Part shown: positions 35,286 through 46,080 of the stretch, piece after piece | Numbering within the stretch: position 1 is the stretch's first letter | Layout: every line of letters begins with the position of its first letter | DNA from: Vanilla planifolia | Taxonomy: Eukaryota; Streptophyta; Magnoliopsida; Asparagales; Orchidaceae | Direction of reading: 5' to 3' | Assembly (NCBI GenBank): GCA_023846275.1 | Contig: CM043870.1 | Location: 10,859,527 to 10,923,526 of the forward strand | Length of the DNA: 64,000 nucleotides | Notes under the pieces: model-generated | What the model was told of the DNA's origin: nothing | Seen by the model: the letters and a program-made list of their open reading frames with translations, nothing else | The model's database searches: none | Position numbers and translations under genes: made by a program

Positions 35286-37199
35286 GGAAGCTGCATGGAT
35301 AGACTTAACACCAAATTCTGCAGGAGTCTTACAGCTTTACGTCACTGGAGTAGGGACGACAAGTGGAATGTTGGGGCTGCAAATAGAGATTGTGAGAAGG
35401 AAATAAGCTATCTGTAGAGTAAGGAGTCTACACACAGCCTCAGTGATGAGGAGAACGCCCATCTCGGTATGCTCATCAAGAAGTTCCACACTGGGTGTGC
35501 CTTCGAGGAGAAGTGGTGGTGGTAGAGGGCAAAACTGCAGTGGGCTAGGCTTGATGACGGTAATACACATTTTTTCCACTCTGCTGTGACCTCTAGACGG
35601 TGCAACAACACTATCACTCGGCTTGTTGATGCCTCTGGTATTGAGGTAGTGTCTATGAATGGCGTGGGAGATGTTCTATGGAGGCACTTTGACCAATTGT
35701 GGAGGGGTGACTCAGGTGACGGGCCTTCTATTCAGCACTTATCCCACTGCTGCCTGACTCTTGATCAGAGATCCCCATTATCTTGTCCGATTACTATTGA
35801 TGAGGTCATGGCTGCCATTAGGTCTTGCAAAGGAACAAAGCACCTGGGATGGATGGCATTACAACTGAGTTTATTACGGGTTACTGGGATATCACTAAGA
35901 AGGACATTGTCAGAGCTGTGCTGGATTTCTTCGAGGAGTGATGCATGCGCTTGGCTTGGAAGGATACACTGGTGGTTCTCATCCCGAAGAGGCAGGGCGC
36001 TTGCAGGCCTGATCATTTTAAACCCATCAGTCTTTGCAATGTCATTCATAAAATTGTGGTTAGAGTCTTGGTTGGTAGGCTTAAAGGGGTGCTTCCAGAT
36101 ATTATTGCTAGGGAGCAGGGAGCTTTTGTTCTGGGCTGATCTATTTCTGACAACATATTTATTGCTCAGGAGATGGGGGTCAGGATGCATTCCTCTTCCT
36201 CTAGAGTGGGCCTGATGGCTGTGAAGGTAGATATGGAGCAGGCTTATGACACTATCAGATGGCCGTTTGTGTTGGAGATGATGCGTTTGTTGGGCTTCCT
36301 GCCTGTGTGGTGTAATTGGGTTAGGGCATGTATTGTTTCCCCCCTTTTTGGGGTGCTGCTCAACGGGGACAAATTGTCATGGATTGAGGCGCACAGGGGC
36401 CTTCGACAGGGGTGCCCTCTCTCCCCTTACCTATTCACTATTGTTTCTGAGTTCTTCTCCCTTCTGACTAGGCATTATGAGGATCAGGCTCTTTTGGGGT
36501 TTCGGTGTTGCTCTACTACCCCCGTTATTTCCCACCTGCTATATGCTGATGACGTCATTATTTATGCACCAGCTTCTCATGAGTCTATGCGCATGGTGAA
36601 GACCATCTTGCACCAGTTTTGCATGCATACAGGCCTTGGTGTCAATTTCTACAAATCCAAGGTGTATTTTAGCAGAGGCATGAAGGGAAAGACGAAGAAG
36701 CTTGTGGCAAATGTCTTGAAGATTCCACAAGGATAGCTGCTTAATTACTTGGGTGTTCCGATTTCTACCACTCGCCTTAATAAAGGTGATTTTAATTTTC
36801 TTATTCAGAAAATTAATGATCAGGTTGCTAAGTGGAATGGGAGTCCCCTTTCTTTGGTGGGAAAGTCTCTCCTCATCAAGACTATTTTGAAAGCAATTCC
36901 CAACTATGTGATGAGCCATTATGTGATTCCTACAGGTGTTTTGGTCTTACTTGAGCGCATGATGAGAAATTTCCTTTAGTGTGGGACGGATCATGCCTAC
37001 CGCATTCATTATGCTGATTGGGAGACAGTTACCCTCCCCAAGGACATGGGTGGGTTAGGTCTGTTTGACCTCAAGCTCTGGCACCATGCACTCCTTATGA
37101 GACATTGTAGAAGACTCCTACAGCGGGATAACAGCTAGTGGGTGGAGATCAAGAGGTGCAAATACCCCCAGGACAATAATCCATGTAGGCCTCCCCGGG
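35286..37199 (+). pseudogene. LINE ORF2 reverse transcriptase domain
   Basis: The linker holds KLQWARLDDGNTHFFHSAVT (35535-35594), the usual W-x-x-x-G-D-x-N-T-x-F-F-H motif, with a stop at 35523 before it. A shift near 35840 leads to KAPGMDGITTEF (about 35841-35876), the RT entry motif. FKPISLCNVIHKI is at 36017-36055, VDMEQAYDTIRWPF at 36227-36268 with the first catalytic aspartate, LRQGCPLSPYLF at 36401-36436, and the catalytic YADD at 36542-36553. GLGVN (36632-36646), a YLGVPIS block (36744-36764), WNGSPLSLVGKSLLIKT (36836-36886) and the thumb follow. In-frame stops lie at 36137 (where R is expected), 36734 and 36977 (where W is expected); each is explained by a single transition. The long stretch 35850-37170 otherwise holds one frame. 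Confidence 0.93.
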
Positions 37200-38040
37200 G
37201 TGCCTCTCATGCTTGTAGATTTATCAAGGAGGGCCTTACTGGCTTTGGGAGGCTTTGTGTGGCGAATATTTTACGGTAAATGCACTAATTTTTATGAAGA
37301 TAATTGGTTGGGGTTTCTTCCTATCAGGTGGTGGCCTACGTTCGTGAATATGGAGGCCCTGTGGCTGAAATGTGTAAATGAATGTATTGCTACTCCGGGC
37401 AGGTGGGACTTCGCATCATCTAGGAGGTGGGCTAGCTCCTTGCTTATGAAGAAGATCGCCTCTCTCTCGTGGGGCCCCAACATTGTGAATGATGAGCTCA
37501 GACAGGTACATTTTGATTCTACCATGGTCTCAAGTTCTATTTGCTATCGATCACTCATTGCTACCACTAGGGGGAGATTGATGGGAATGTTCCTTCTCTT
37601 AGGAATCAGTTGGGGTGGATTTGGAAGTTGAAGACTAGGCCTCGTAGCCATATGTTTATTTGGAGAGTGGCTAAAAACCTTATCCCAACTGCTGTTTGGA
37701 TGGTGGCAAGACACATGGGGGACTGCAGTAATTATGTGTGGGGATGTGGCACGGCGGAGTCCCTACAGCACGCTCTTATTGACTGTGAAATGGCACAGAG
37801 TGTTTGGGCGAACCCTGTGCTGAGTGCTTCGACAGAGGCACTGGGGTTTCTTGCGGGAAGCACGCAGGCGTGGTGCCGTGTGCTCTCGAGAGTTTCTTGA
37901 CTCATGCCAAGCAGCGGGGTGCGGTGCCCGGGGGAGAGGTGTTTCATATGGCTATGGTGGCTACCACCTTTTACTACATTTGGAAAAATAGAAACTTAAA
38001 GAAGTACAACGAGCTATTTTTAGTAAACTCATCCTGATCA
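37200..38040 (+). pseudogene. LINE ORF2 zf-RVT region
   Basis: After the RT thumb comes the block with WRIFYGKCTNFYEDNWLGFL (37260-37319), corresponding to W-x-v-G-d-G-x-x-i-x-f-W-x-D-x-W-x-G. A frameshift then leads to WIWKLKTRPRSHMFIWRVA (37616-37672) and a C-x-x-x...C-G-T-A-E-S-L-Q-H-A-L-x-D-C pattern (37726-37794), the zinc-binding module (zf-RVT) found between RT and RNase H of plant LINEs. A second shift near 37890 leads to YYIWKNRN (37972-37995), the hinge before RNase H. The antisense open frames here are shadows. Confidence 0.88.
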
Positions 38041-38130
38041 TGAAGATTACAGTGGAAATTGCAACTGCAGTAGGTATCTCTATTTCCCATCCATCTATGT
38101 CCAACGGGGAGCTTTACCCTTTGGGGTTTT

Positions 38131-38640
38131 TTGATACCCATATGTGGCTCCCCCCCAACGGGATGGATCTTAGTGAATTGTGATGCGGCTGTGAAAGGTG
38201 AGGTGGCAGGTATTGGTGTTGTGGTCCGTGATCACTTGGGGTGTCCTATCTACATCTTGGGCAAGAGGTTTATCTCTCAGGCTTGTGGTACCATGGAGGT
38301 TCATGCTATGCTGGAGGCTATTGTTCTAATCATGACTATGCTCCACTGTTTCCAGGTGATCGAGATCCAGAATAACTCTACCACTGCCTTGCACGAAATC
38401 TTGCAGTTAGTTAGCTACCCAGAGAGGGGAGTGTGTACTCTGACGCCCTTCTCTTTGCGAGGATTATGTCTGCTCTGCATTTTTCACATATTAGGCGGGA
38501 GGGTAATGCCCCGACCTATTGGGTTGCCAAATCGACTTGTTCTGCAGATTTTGTATGGGACAGGGGTATTCCCCTACCAAATCCATTGTGTGATTTTTTG
38601 ATGACTGATTTTGTTTTGAGCCTCCATGATGGAGGTCATT
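38131..38640 (+). pseudogene. LINE ORF2 C-terminal RNase H domain
   Basis: GWILVNCDAAVKG (38158-38199) carries the first catalytic aspartate, and VAGIGVVVRDHLG (38203-38244) is the next strand. MEVHAMLEAI (38294-38323) holds the catalytic glutamate. The following strand reads EIQNNS (38362-38379) where E-x-D-S is usual, so the third acidic residue is asparagine (AAC at 38374), one transition from GAC. A shift near 38430 leads to HIRREGNAPTYWVAK (38478-38522), the H-x-x-R-x-x-N-x-x-A-D-x-x-A-K end, where the last aspartate is also replaced (T-Y in place of A-D). Plant L1 lineages are known to have acquired an archaea-like RNase H in this position (Smyshlyaev and colleagues). This copy fits that architecture. 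Confidence 0.88.
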
Positions 38641-38670
38641 TTGTAGGCTGCGGCTATTTTCTTTTATTAG

Positions 38671-40040
38671 GGGAACCAAATGGGTATTCAAAAATAAATT
38701 AAATGAAAATAGAGTGATCATTAGAAACAAAGCTAGACTTGTTATTAAGGGTTATAACTAAGTTGAAGGTATAGATTTTGAGGAATCATTTGCACTGGTA
38801 ACAAGATTAAAGGCTATTAGACTTCTCTTGGCATATTCTTGTCATTAAAATTTTAAATTATTTGAAATGGGTGTAAAAAGTAAATTTTTAAATAAAATAA
38901 TAGAAGAAGGTATGTATGTAAAACAACTTCCCAGTTGTGAGACCCATGCATATAGCGATTATGTATATAAGCTTAAGAAAATACTTTATGGCTTTAAGCG
39001 AGGTCATTGTGCATGGTATCATAGTTTGAGTAATTATCTAGTTGAAAGTGGTTTTAAGAAAGGAAAAGTGCATATCTCATTATTCATAAAAACTTTAAAT
39101 GATCATTTATTACTAGTAAGTTTATGTTGATGACATAATTTTTGGAAACACAAATGAAAATATGTAAAGAATTTAGTGACTTAAAGGCAATGAAGTTTGA
39201 GATGAGTCTGATGGGTGAGATTTGAATTTTTTTCTTAGGATCACAAATTAAGTAATTAAAAGATGAGATTTTTATTTCTTAAACTAAGTATTTAAAAGAA
39301 TTATTCAAGAAATTTGGTTATAAAAATATGAATCATAAAAAGATTCTAATGAATAATCAATCCATTCTGACTTAGATGAAATCGATAAACCCATTGATCA
39401 AAACTTTATAGAGGTCTTATTAGGTCATTACTATATCTCATGACAAGTAGAACAAAAATCCTATTTAGTGTTGTCATATGTGCTAGATTCTAATAATATT
39501 CTAAGGAAATCCATCTAAAAGCGATTAAATCAATCTTCAAATATTTAAAAGGTATAATGAATTTAAGTTTATGTATTTTAGATATACTCTTTCATGTGAA
39601 ATTATAAGTTACATAGATTTAGACTTCATGGGTTCTTTTTTACCTCATGTACATGTCAATTCTTAGGAAATTGTCTAAATTCATGGTCAAGCAAGAAGCA
39701 AAAATACATAGCTCTATTGACCACAAAAGTTGACTATGTAGTGATCAGAAGTTGTGTTACCCAAGTATTATAGTTAAGACACCAACTTCATGATAATGGT
39801 TTAGATCTCACATATTTCCATTCACATTGATAATACTAGTACCTCGGCCTTAGTAAAGAATCAAATTCATCATTTTAAGGCTAAGCACATCGATGTAAGA
39901 TACTATTTTATTAGAGATCAAGGAGCTAAAGGTTTAGTAGAATTTGAATATGTTCCTACCAAGACAAAATTGGTCAATATATTTACTAAATCTCTTCCAA
40001 TCGAACAATTTCAAATCATAAGGTAATAATTAGGTGTACT
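38671..40040 (+). pseudogene. Copia element A RT (C-terminal) and RNase H relic
   Basis: The copia frame resumes with TKWVFKNKLNENRVIIRNKA (about 38674-38735), then EGIDFEESFAL (38765-38797) and LKAIRLLLAYS (38808-38840). Where the Q-M-D-V-K-S-A-F-L-N-G site belongs it reads EMGVKSKFLNK (38863-38895), so the first catalytic aspartate is lost. YKLKKILYGFKRG (38968-39006) and GFKKGKVHISLFIK (39051-39092) follow. The Y-V-D-D strand lies at about 39125-39135 after a shift. RNase H fragments include KFEMSLMGE (about 39196-39222), IDLDFMGS (39616-39640), KHIDVRYYFIRDQG (about 39884-39926) and NIFTKSLPIEQF (39977-40012). The latter two match the K-H-I-E-x-R-x-H-F-x-R and D-x-F-T-K-P-L ends of copia RNase H. 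Confidence 0.88.
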
Positions 40041-40225
40041 AAAAATTATATAAATTATACTCCCTTTTGATGGTGTTAAAGACGGAGAATAGTTCTTTAC
40101 ATAACTGAGAAGGAGCATATATATTTTATTTTTAATATCTCTTATCAATTCTTAATTATGTGTTTTTACTTATTATATTTTTTTATCTAAACATTTGTAT
40201 CTTATCATCTTCAAAAGAGAGAGAT
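40041..40225 (+). other. 3' non-coding region and polypurine tract of element A
   Basis: Short AT-rich non-coding DNA ends in tcttcaaaagagagagatta (40209-40228). The aaaagagagaga run is a worn polypurine tract in the position expected directly before the 3' LTR. Confidence 0.6.
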
Positions 40226-42219
40226 TATTATGTCTCCTTTATGTTGGATGAGTCAAGAATTAAATATTTAATATTTTATTTCAATAGACTTGTTTTGTAT
40301 AAATTAGTATAGTTTTTAATGAACATGCCATTCACATTTGAAGGAGATGAATTAGTGGTTTTTGCAATACCTTGGAGTGTTTGACATGCTTTAAGGATTG
40401 TAGACATCTGCTCAGTTTTATAAGGTTTTCCTTGATTATGAAATATAATAGTTAGCTTATTGATTTTAAGGCACTCCTATTTTGTATTAATTTTAAATCA
40501 TATTCAAGTATAAAATTTTTTAATCATCTCCTTGAATTAGCAAATGAATAAGATTCCATTTTTGAATCTTATAACCTTTTTCCTAGTTAAATTCTATCCT
40601 TATCAAATTTCATGTTAGTTTGTTTACTAAACCTTAATTAAATTAAAAAATTAGTTATGTTAAATTTTTTATAATTAAAATAAAAAAATTCTACCATATC
40701 CCAACTTGAGCCCAAGTGTAAAGCTCTCAGGTCGAGCTAGCCCAAGCAGACACTCGCAATCCTCAGGTGAGAAAATAGTCAAAACAAAATCGGGTTGAGC
40801 CCATTATAGTTGACGACGAATTCTTGAATCTAATATGGTAAGGCATTGGGATCAAGCTAGGCAACACTCGAACTAAGAACGTATGGGTCGGGTCAACCCA
40901 TATAAACCTGTACGTTGTGAGTATATCCAAAGGATGAATTCTTGAGCGCACAAGGGGGGACCAAGCCCCATTTGGGCTTTGAGTATAACTCCAACACAAA
41001 TAATTATAAACCCCAAATACTCCTTAGAAATATGGGACTAAATTTCTTATGTCTATCTGTATCTAAAACCAATAGTGCTTAGCATCATTTGATAGCACAT
41101 TTTCATGATTGCATAATGGAGATTACCTCCACCTTTAAGTAGTGATATTAATCGATCAAATGATCTATTTGATGAGCGATTGGAGTATTGCTGCATCATC
41201 CACTATAATCGATTGATCTTTACTCAACATCTAACGATTGTGAATTCGTCCAACTTCTTTTAACGACTCTCATTGTGAAAATCTATTCTTAACTCATACG
41301 GCTCTTAATAATCTATTTTGATTCCTACGATTAATATTATTCCTAATTTTATCACTGATTAATCAAATGATCCAAATTGCATCTAACTTGAATGGTTAGC
41401 CTAGATCAAATCCATTTTGATGATACTATTCATAACTCATCTGCTTATTCAACATTAGATCTAACAGTCTGTATCACCTTTGATCAGATCTAATGGCTCT
41501 GATCTATCCCACCAATTGACTAATTATTTAGCCATTGCATTAGCTGTTTCAAAAAATTATTTTAGCATATTTTTTAAGCCATTTGGCTACAGCTTTTTGA
41601 ATAGCTTTCTATACTTTTTAATGGAAATAATATAATTTTTTTATAAATATTTAACCATTGTAAATAAAATAACTAATGAACTATAATCAATCTTTGAGAT
41701 CTCAAAAAAGCATTACTCAATATTCTATTGGTATAAATTTTATTGACAGTAATAATGACTTCTTCTCAAATTATCAAAATTTTCCAGCTAAGCCTCGCAT
41801 GTTTAAACTTTCAAATTTTCATTTCTCTTCTTAAATTTATTAAGCTTATTATGTATTATTCCATTAATCAACAAATATAAAAAGTTATACAAATTTATCA
41901 AAATTTTGTTGTCTTGCTTTACTTTTATTTTTCTCTTGGATTGGGTAGCCCAAAATTTGTGAAAGCCCAAGTTTGCTTTGATCTAAAAAAATCAAGTTGA
42001 GGTTAAGCTTGGAAAAGCTTGGGTTATAGTTGAACCCACAAAAGCTAATAGGATGGAGTGAATTATAAGGGAATACCTAAAGTTGTAACCTTTTGTTGGT
42101 GCTGTTTTTCTTGACTTCATTTAAGGGTCATCGTAGGTTCTAATTTTAACCAAATCACCAAAAGATTATGGTGTTTTATTTTAATTTTCATTTTTATTTT
42201 TCTTTATCATATTAAAAAA

Positions 42220-42300
<81 letters not shown>

Positions 42301-42408
42301 CAAGGTTTTCTACAAATATAAAATTATTTTTGAGAAACAAAATATGTACAAAAATAACAAAATTATTTTTAAGACCACAATTCACCCCTCTCTTATGAGA
42401 TTTATACA
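40226..42408 (+). repeat. 3' LTR of copia element A
   Basis: The LTR starts tattatgtctcctttatgttgg, against tgttaagtcacctttgtgtttg in the 5' LTR, and stays collinear to about 42047. Beyond that the 5' LTR no longer matches, but the solo A LTR at 1378-3712 (reverse complement) does, through ggatggagtgaattataaggg and the ggttctaattt...aaatcacc block (42135-42165). The true LTR is therefore longer than the 5' copy suggests. An AT microsatellite (42222-42299) interrupts the end. The block aattcacccctctcttatg (42379-42397) resembles the closing block of Sirevirus LTRs. The end at ...tataca (42408) is my best guess. The candidate flanks gttag (25831-25835) and ttaag (42409-42413) match poorly. Confidence 0.75.
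42222..42299. repeat. (AT)n microsatellite, about 39 units
   Basis: A pure alternating AT run of about 78 bases lies within the 3' end of LTR A. A reverse-strand open frame across it (42212-42409) encodes only alternating I and Y, an artefact of the repeat. The corresponding place in solo LTR A (about 1440-1480) holds only short atatat. Confidence 0.97.
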
Positions 42409-44689
42409 TTAAGTTTTACTTTAGTTAAGGGACCTAGAAATGACCTTAGGTGAGGCATTTAAAGCTCTTTGGTTTGAAGGCATAGTGGTCATAAGTTTTG
42501 GACAAAAAGGGAAGCTCTCAATAAACTTAACAATGTTATGGAGTGTGATTATAATAGATTTTATGCTGTAATACTTTAGGTTTACATAGAAATTTGATAT
42601 AGGTTTTAGTAGAAAGGTTATGATATACTTAAATGAAGGTCTAGATGTAAGTTGAGGCTTTAGGGTAACTCTAGGATTTGAAGTCTAAGGTTGAATATAG
42701 CCAAGGGTAGCCTAAAAAGGAGAGTGCTAAGGTGAAGAGGCTCTTGGATAAATCATTAAAAATAAGTAGAGTGAGTCTTAAGTTTTATCTTATGAAGATG
42801 CTTAGGAGTTGTTTATGGCATTTTCTATATCCAGGAGCATGATTAAGTGTTAGGGTCAAGAACATAGGGACTTTGTGAGTCCTTGAACCTTAAGTACACC
42901 TTAAGAGGAGGACTTGGATTTGAAGAACCCTTGAGCTAGATCATAGATGGAGCTTAGGGTTTAAGAGAGGGCTTGGGTATAGCTTTAGGAGAGATGTTTA
43001 GGGCCTTATTATAGGGCTAAGTGGTTTTCATAAGTCTTCACTAAATTCTAAGAATAGTTTAAGGTTAAGGGTAAGTCCATGGGTTGGCCTTTTATGGCTC
43101 TTAGAACTAATTAAAAACCTTAGCTAGTAATCTAGGATCAAAAGTGGCTTAGAAGAAAGCATTAAGGAGGTGTCAATGGCTCATGTTGGATTTTTTAGCA
43201 TGGAAGGCCACTACTAATACTCATATGAACACAAGTTCTAAAAGGTACAACATAGACTGAAGTAAAGAACCTAGAGCTTAAATTAGGCTTAAATTTTATG
43301 CTATGTGAGATTTGAGTGAAAGCTTAAAGGAAATCAACGAAAAAGGAAAAAGAAACCTAATCAGGAGCTCATAAATAGTCTAAGGTTAGGGGCTAGTCTT
43401 TAGAAAGGAATCTTGGTAGTTGTAGTAACCCCTAAATAAGCTAATTAGGGTTTTAAATGAAGCCTAAGATAATCCCCAAAAAAACTAGTAGATAGAATAA
43501 CCTTAGGTTAGATCTTAGGTAAGATGATTTGCATTTAAGCTTTATCTATGGTCATACTGCATAAATCTTATTAGATTCAAGCTTTGACACACAATGCTTT
43601 TAACTTATGCTTGGATGAAAAAATGGGGATGCTTGGTATGTACCCAAGGTAATATGATTAATTGGTGCACTTAATAGTAATCTTATAGAATTAGTATAAA
43701 GGTTTTAGAGAAAATAATATTAATGGGCTTTATGCATGACTCATAGGGTTTGGAACTTAAATTGTGTTGTAAAAAACCAGAGATTATGGACTCTTATTCA
43801 TAAAGAGGTGGTTGGTTGGCTTATTATGGACTCTTTGAGATTATAGAGTGTTATATTAAACTATGGGTTCGAAATTATGGTTGAATGTCACATGCTTATT
43901 GAGTACTCCCATAAGACCAAGAGGTAGTAGATTATGTGGTAAGCCCCCCAAAATATTAAGTGTCATATACATGATAAAACTCATATGTATGGTAAAGTGT
44001 CACATGGTTATGAGGACTCTCACAAAAGCATGGAGGTACTAGATTATTTGATTAGGCTCCCTGGGGTGTGGAGTGGAAGATTACCTGATTAGACTCTCAA
44101 GTATAGTTGAGTGTTGCTTACTTATTGAGGACTCTCATAGGACCAAGGATGTGTCAAATTATAGGTTGGTCTATCCATAATGCTAGATTATTTGTTGAGG
44201 ACTCTTATAGTGCCATATTACTTGTTCAAAAATAAACCATAAGCTTTCATCAACTTTCATATGAAAAGATTTAAGAGCATTTTTTCATATTAAAAAATAT
44301 TTTCCTTCAAATAAGGGTAGTCTATCCATAGTAATGAAATGAATGTAGCTTATTCACTACATAAATATCACAATATGCTAAGACCTTCTCTTAAGAATTT
44401 CTTCACTTGATACAACTCTACTTTGATAATATTAGTTGTAATTTTAGGCAATCAATAAGATTAAAAGTTTGTGTGTGGTGTTGCATTATGAAGTTTTTAA
44501 AACTACTTATTTTAAATACAAGTATAGATAATAATCAAAACTTTTGCTTTACCATAATTGTTTGATTAATTGAAATTATTTTACAATGTGAAATAATTAT
44601 TACTCTTACATAAAATAGTTATTAATTTTCAAACCTATCTGAATAATTATGAAACACATAGGGCACAATAATAAGTTAAGACAAATAGG
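42409..44689 (+). repeat. LTR-like repeat E, copy 1 (gypsy-type, plus orientation)
   Basis: No coding is present. The vocabulary (gaaggcttaagg, tagggctaagt, cctaggttag and similar) is that of the reverse complement of family C LTRs, but the match is too weak to align by eye. Between about 43790 and 44220 a phrase of the type gagtgtcacatg...ttgaggactctcataggaccaagg recurs at loose spacing (near 43890, 44000, 44115 and 44195). This is the kind of internal repetition seen at the equivalent place in C copy 4. I infer an old gypsy LTR in forward orientation. Confidence 0.35.
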
Positions 44690-45300
44690 CATAATATTTT
44701 TAGGTATTCGGCTTAACCAATGCTTACATCTACTCCTAGTCATCATGATCAAGGTTCCACTGACAAACAACACTTTTTCACTGGCTAATAGGGGTAAAAA
44801 TTATAACATCACACCCTTTCCATAAATCTTGTAGTGGTACACCTTATAAAAGAAACAAATATAGTAGCTTACACTTTTAACAACACAGTTAATATAATAA
44901 AGCTCACAATTTTTTTTTCATTCACCTGGAGAATCTATATGACAATAACTAAATGATGTAAGAGATGTTACCAACAAGGTGAAGCTTGATACAATGCAAT
45001 GTAGAAGAATTAATCCCTAGCCATACGTTCATAAGGTGCTTCCTTCTTGGTGACTTCTAACCAACCCAATTAACGAGAATGGGGTGGTGTCTTAAGGGAA
45101 CTTCAAAGTGTATAAATTCTAGTCATGGAAGAAAGAAAAGAGGCTTTACTAAGAGAAGACATGAGATGCAGCTCTAGAAGTGAGTAAGAGAAGGAGATGA
45201 CTTCATGACTTTGAGAAGGAGAAGCTCTTCCATGTAATTATCAACTACATGGGTCAAAGGTGTAGGATGAACCTTGAGATTGTAAAATTAAATGTAGATA
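44690..45300 (-). repeat. Probable copia LTR fragment, reverse
   Basis: Read on the minus strand, 44745-44695 contains ggagtagatgtaagcattgg followed by taagccgaatacc. This resembles the GTGGA(T/C)GTAGGC...GCCGAACCAC block common near the 3' end of many plant copia LTRs. Upstream on that strand lie a TATA-like tttataagg (plus strand ccttataaaag at 44842) and A-rich stretches. No genes and no defined ends are visible. Confidence 0.35.
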
Positions 45301-46080
45301 TTATTTAGAAAATAAAATCAATTAATTTGATAAAGAAAGCATGTGATGTTTTGTGGGCTTAAAAATGTTAAAGCTTTGTTAAGTTACCTCATCATGAAAC
45401 CTAATCTATGAAGAAAAGATGATGAGACTATGCCATGTATTAAAGTGCCTTATCAAATAGCATGCTAAAGATGTCTAATATATATTTTTTATTTAAAGAT
45501 CTTGTTGGATCAATGGATTTTATCTATTATTCTTATCTAAGACAAGGTATTAAGATTATTGCAGTGAAATACATGATAGAGTTAAGTTCCCATAATGATC
45601 TCATGATTTCACATGCAAATTGAAAATTTTATTGTGAAAACATGCACATTACAAAAGAATGACAGAGTAATAATATAATTTGAGCATGCAGTTTTGATGG
45701 TATGTTATGAGTTTATGCATGAAATTATACATCAATCCATTTACTTGATAAATTATTTGTGGCAGGAAGCCTTGAACCATACTTTGCTAGAAGTCGTGAT
45801 TTATTACTTGCTATTTTTTCCAAGACTTCACAGTAGAAGGAAATCTAATTTTGTGCTTACTTGTGTTGAATCCCTATTTTTTTTCTTTTTTTTTTGAATA
45901 CATCATGCTTTAATCAAATAACTCAATTAAATCATGATAATCTAAGTTTCAACTTTGAACACCATCTTATGAGGAGATTACATAATTATAAACATGAGAC
46001 CTTTCTAAGGAATGGATAAATTCATTCTTGTGTAATTAGAACATTAGACAAGACTATGAACATTAGGATAGAACTTGAAA
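45301..46080. other. AT-rich spacer without recognisable features
   Basis: I see no coding block, LTR terminus or repeat match. An open frame at 45694-45897 ends in a run of phenylalanines from a poly-T tract (45877-45894) and has no family resemblance. Confidence 0.4.

Larger units (their letters stand above)
31141..38670 (+). mobile_element. L1-type LINE with DUF4283 ORF1, endonuclease, RT and RNase H
   Basis: This non-LTR retrotransposon is about 7.5 kb long and inserted into the RT gene of copia element A. It carries a 5' untranslated region, ORF1 (DUF4283 and zinc knuckle), ORF2 (APE-type endonuclease, reverse transcriptase, zf-RVT and RNase H) and a very short 3' end. Its base composition changes abruptly at both edges: it is GC-balanced and rich in CG dinucleotides, while its host is about two-thirds AT and poor in CG. 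No poly(A) tail is visible at the right edge, which ends around cttttattag, and no convincing target duplication remains. The edges are therefore placed by the break and resumption of the copia frame. Several frameshifts and stops make it inactive. It is clearly younger than the element it interrupts. Confidence 0.9.

Noticed and set aside
34814..37947. Minus-strand open frames of 60-141 codons opposite LINE ORF2
   Set aside because: They are antisense to conserved endonuclease, RT and zf-RVT blocks and have no motifs of their own.
31095..38700. Target-site duplication of the LINE (candidates such as agtaaaatg on the left and ttattaggg or accaaatgg on the right)
   Set aside because: The matches are no better than chance in AT-rich DNA, so I do not claim one.
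42212..42409. Open frame with a long IYIYIY tract
   Set aside because: Translation of an AT microsatellite.
45694..45897. 67-codon plus-strand open frame ending in poly-F
   Set aside because: Its end is a poly-T tract, and it has no conserved motif or coding context.
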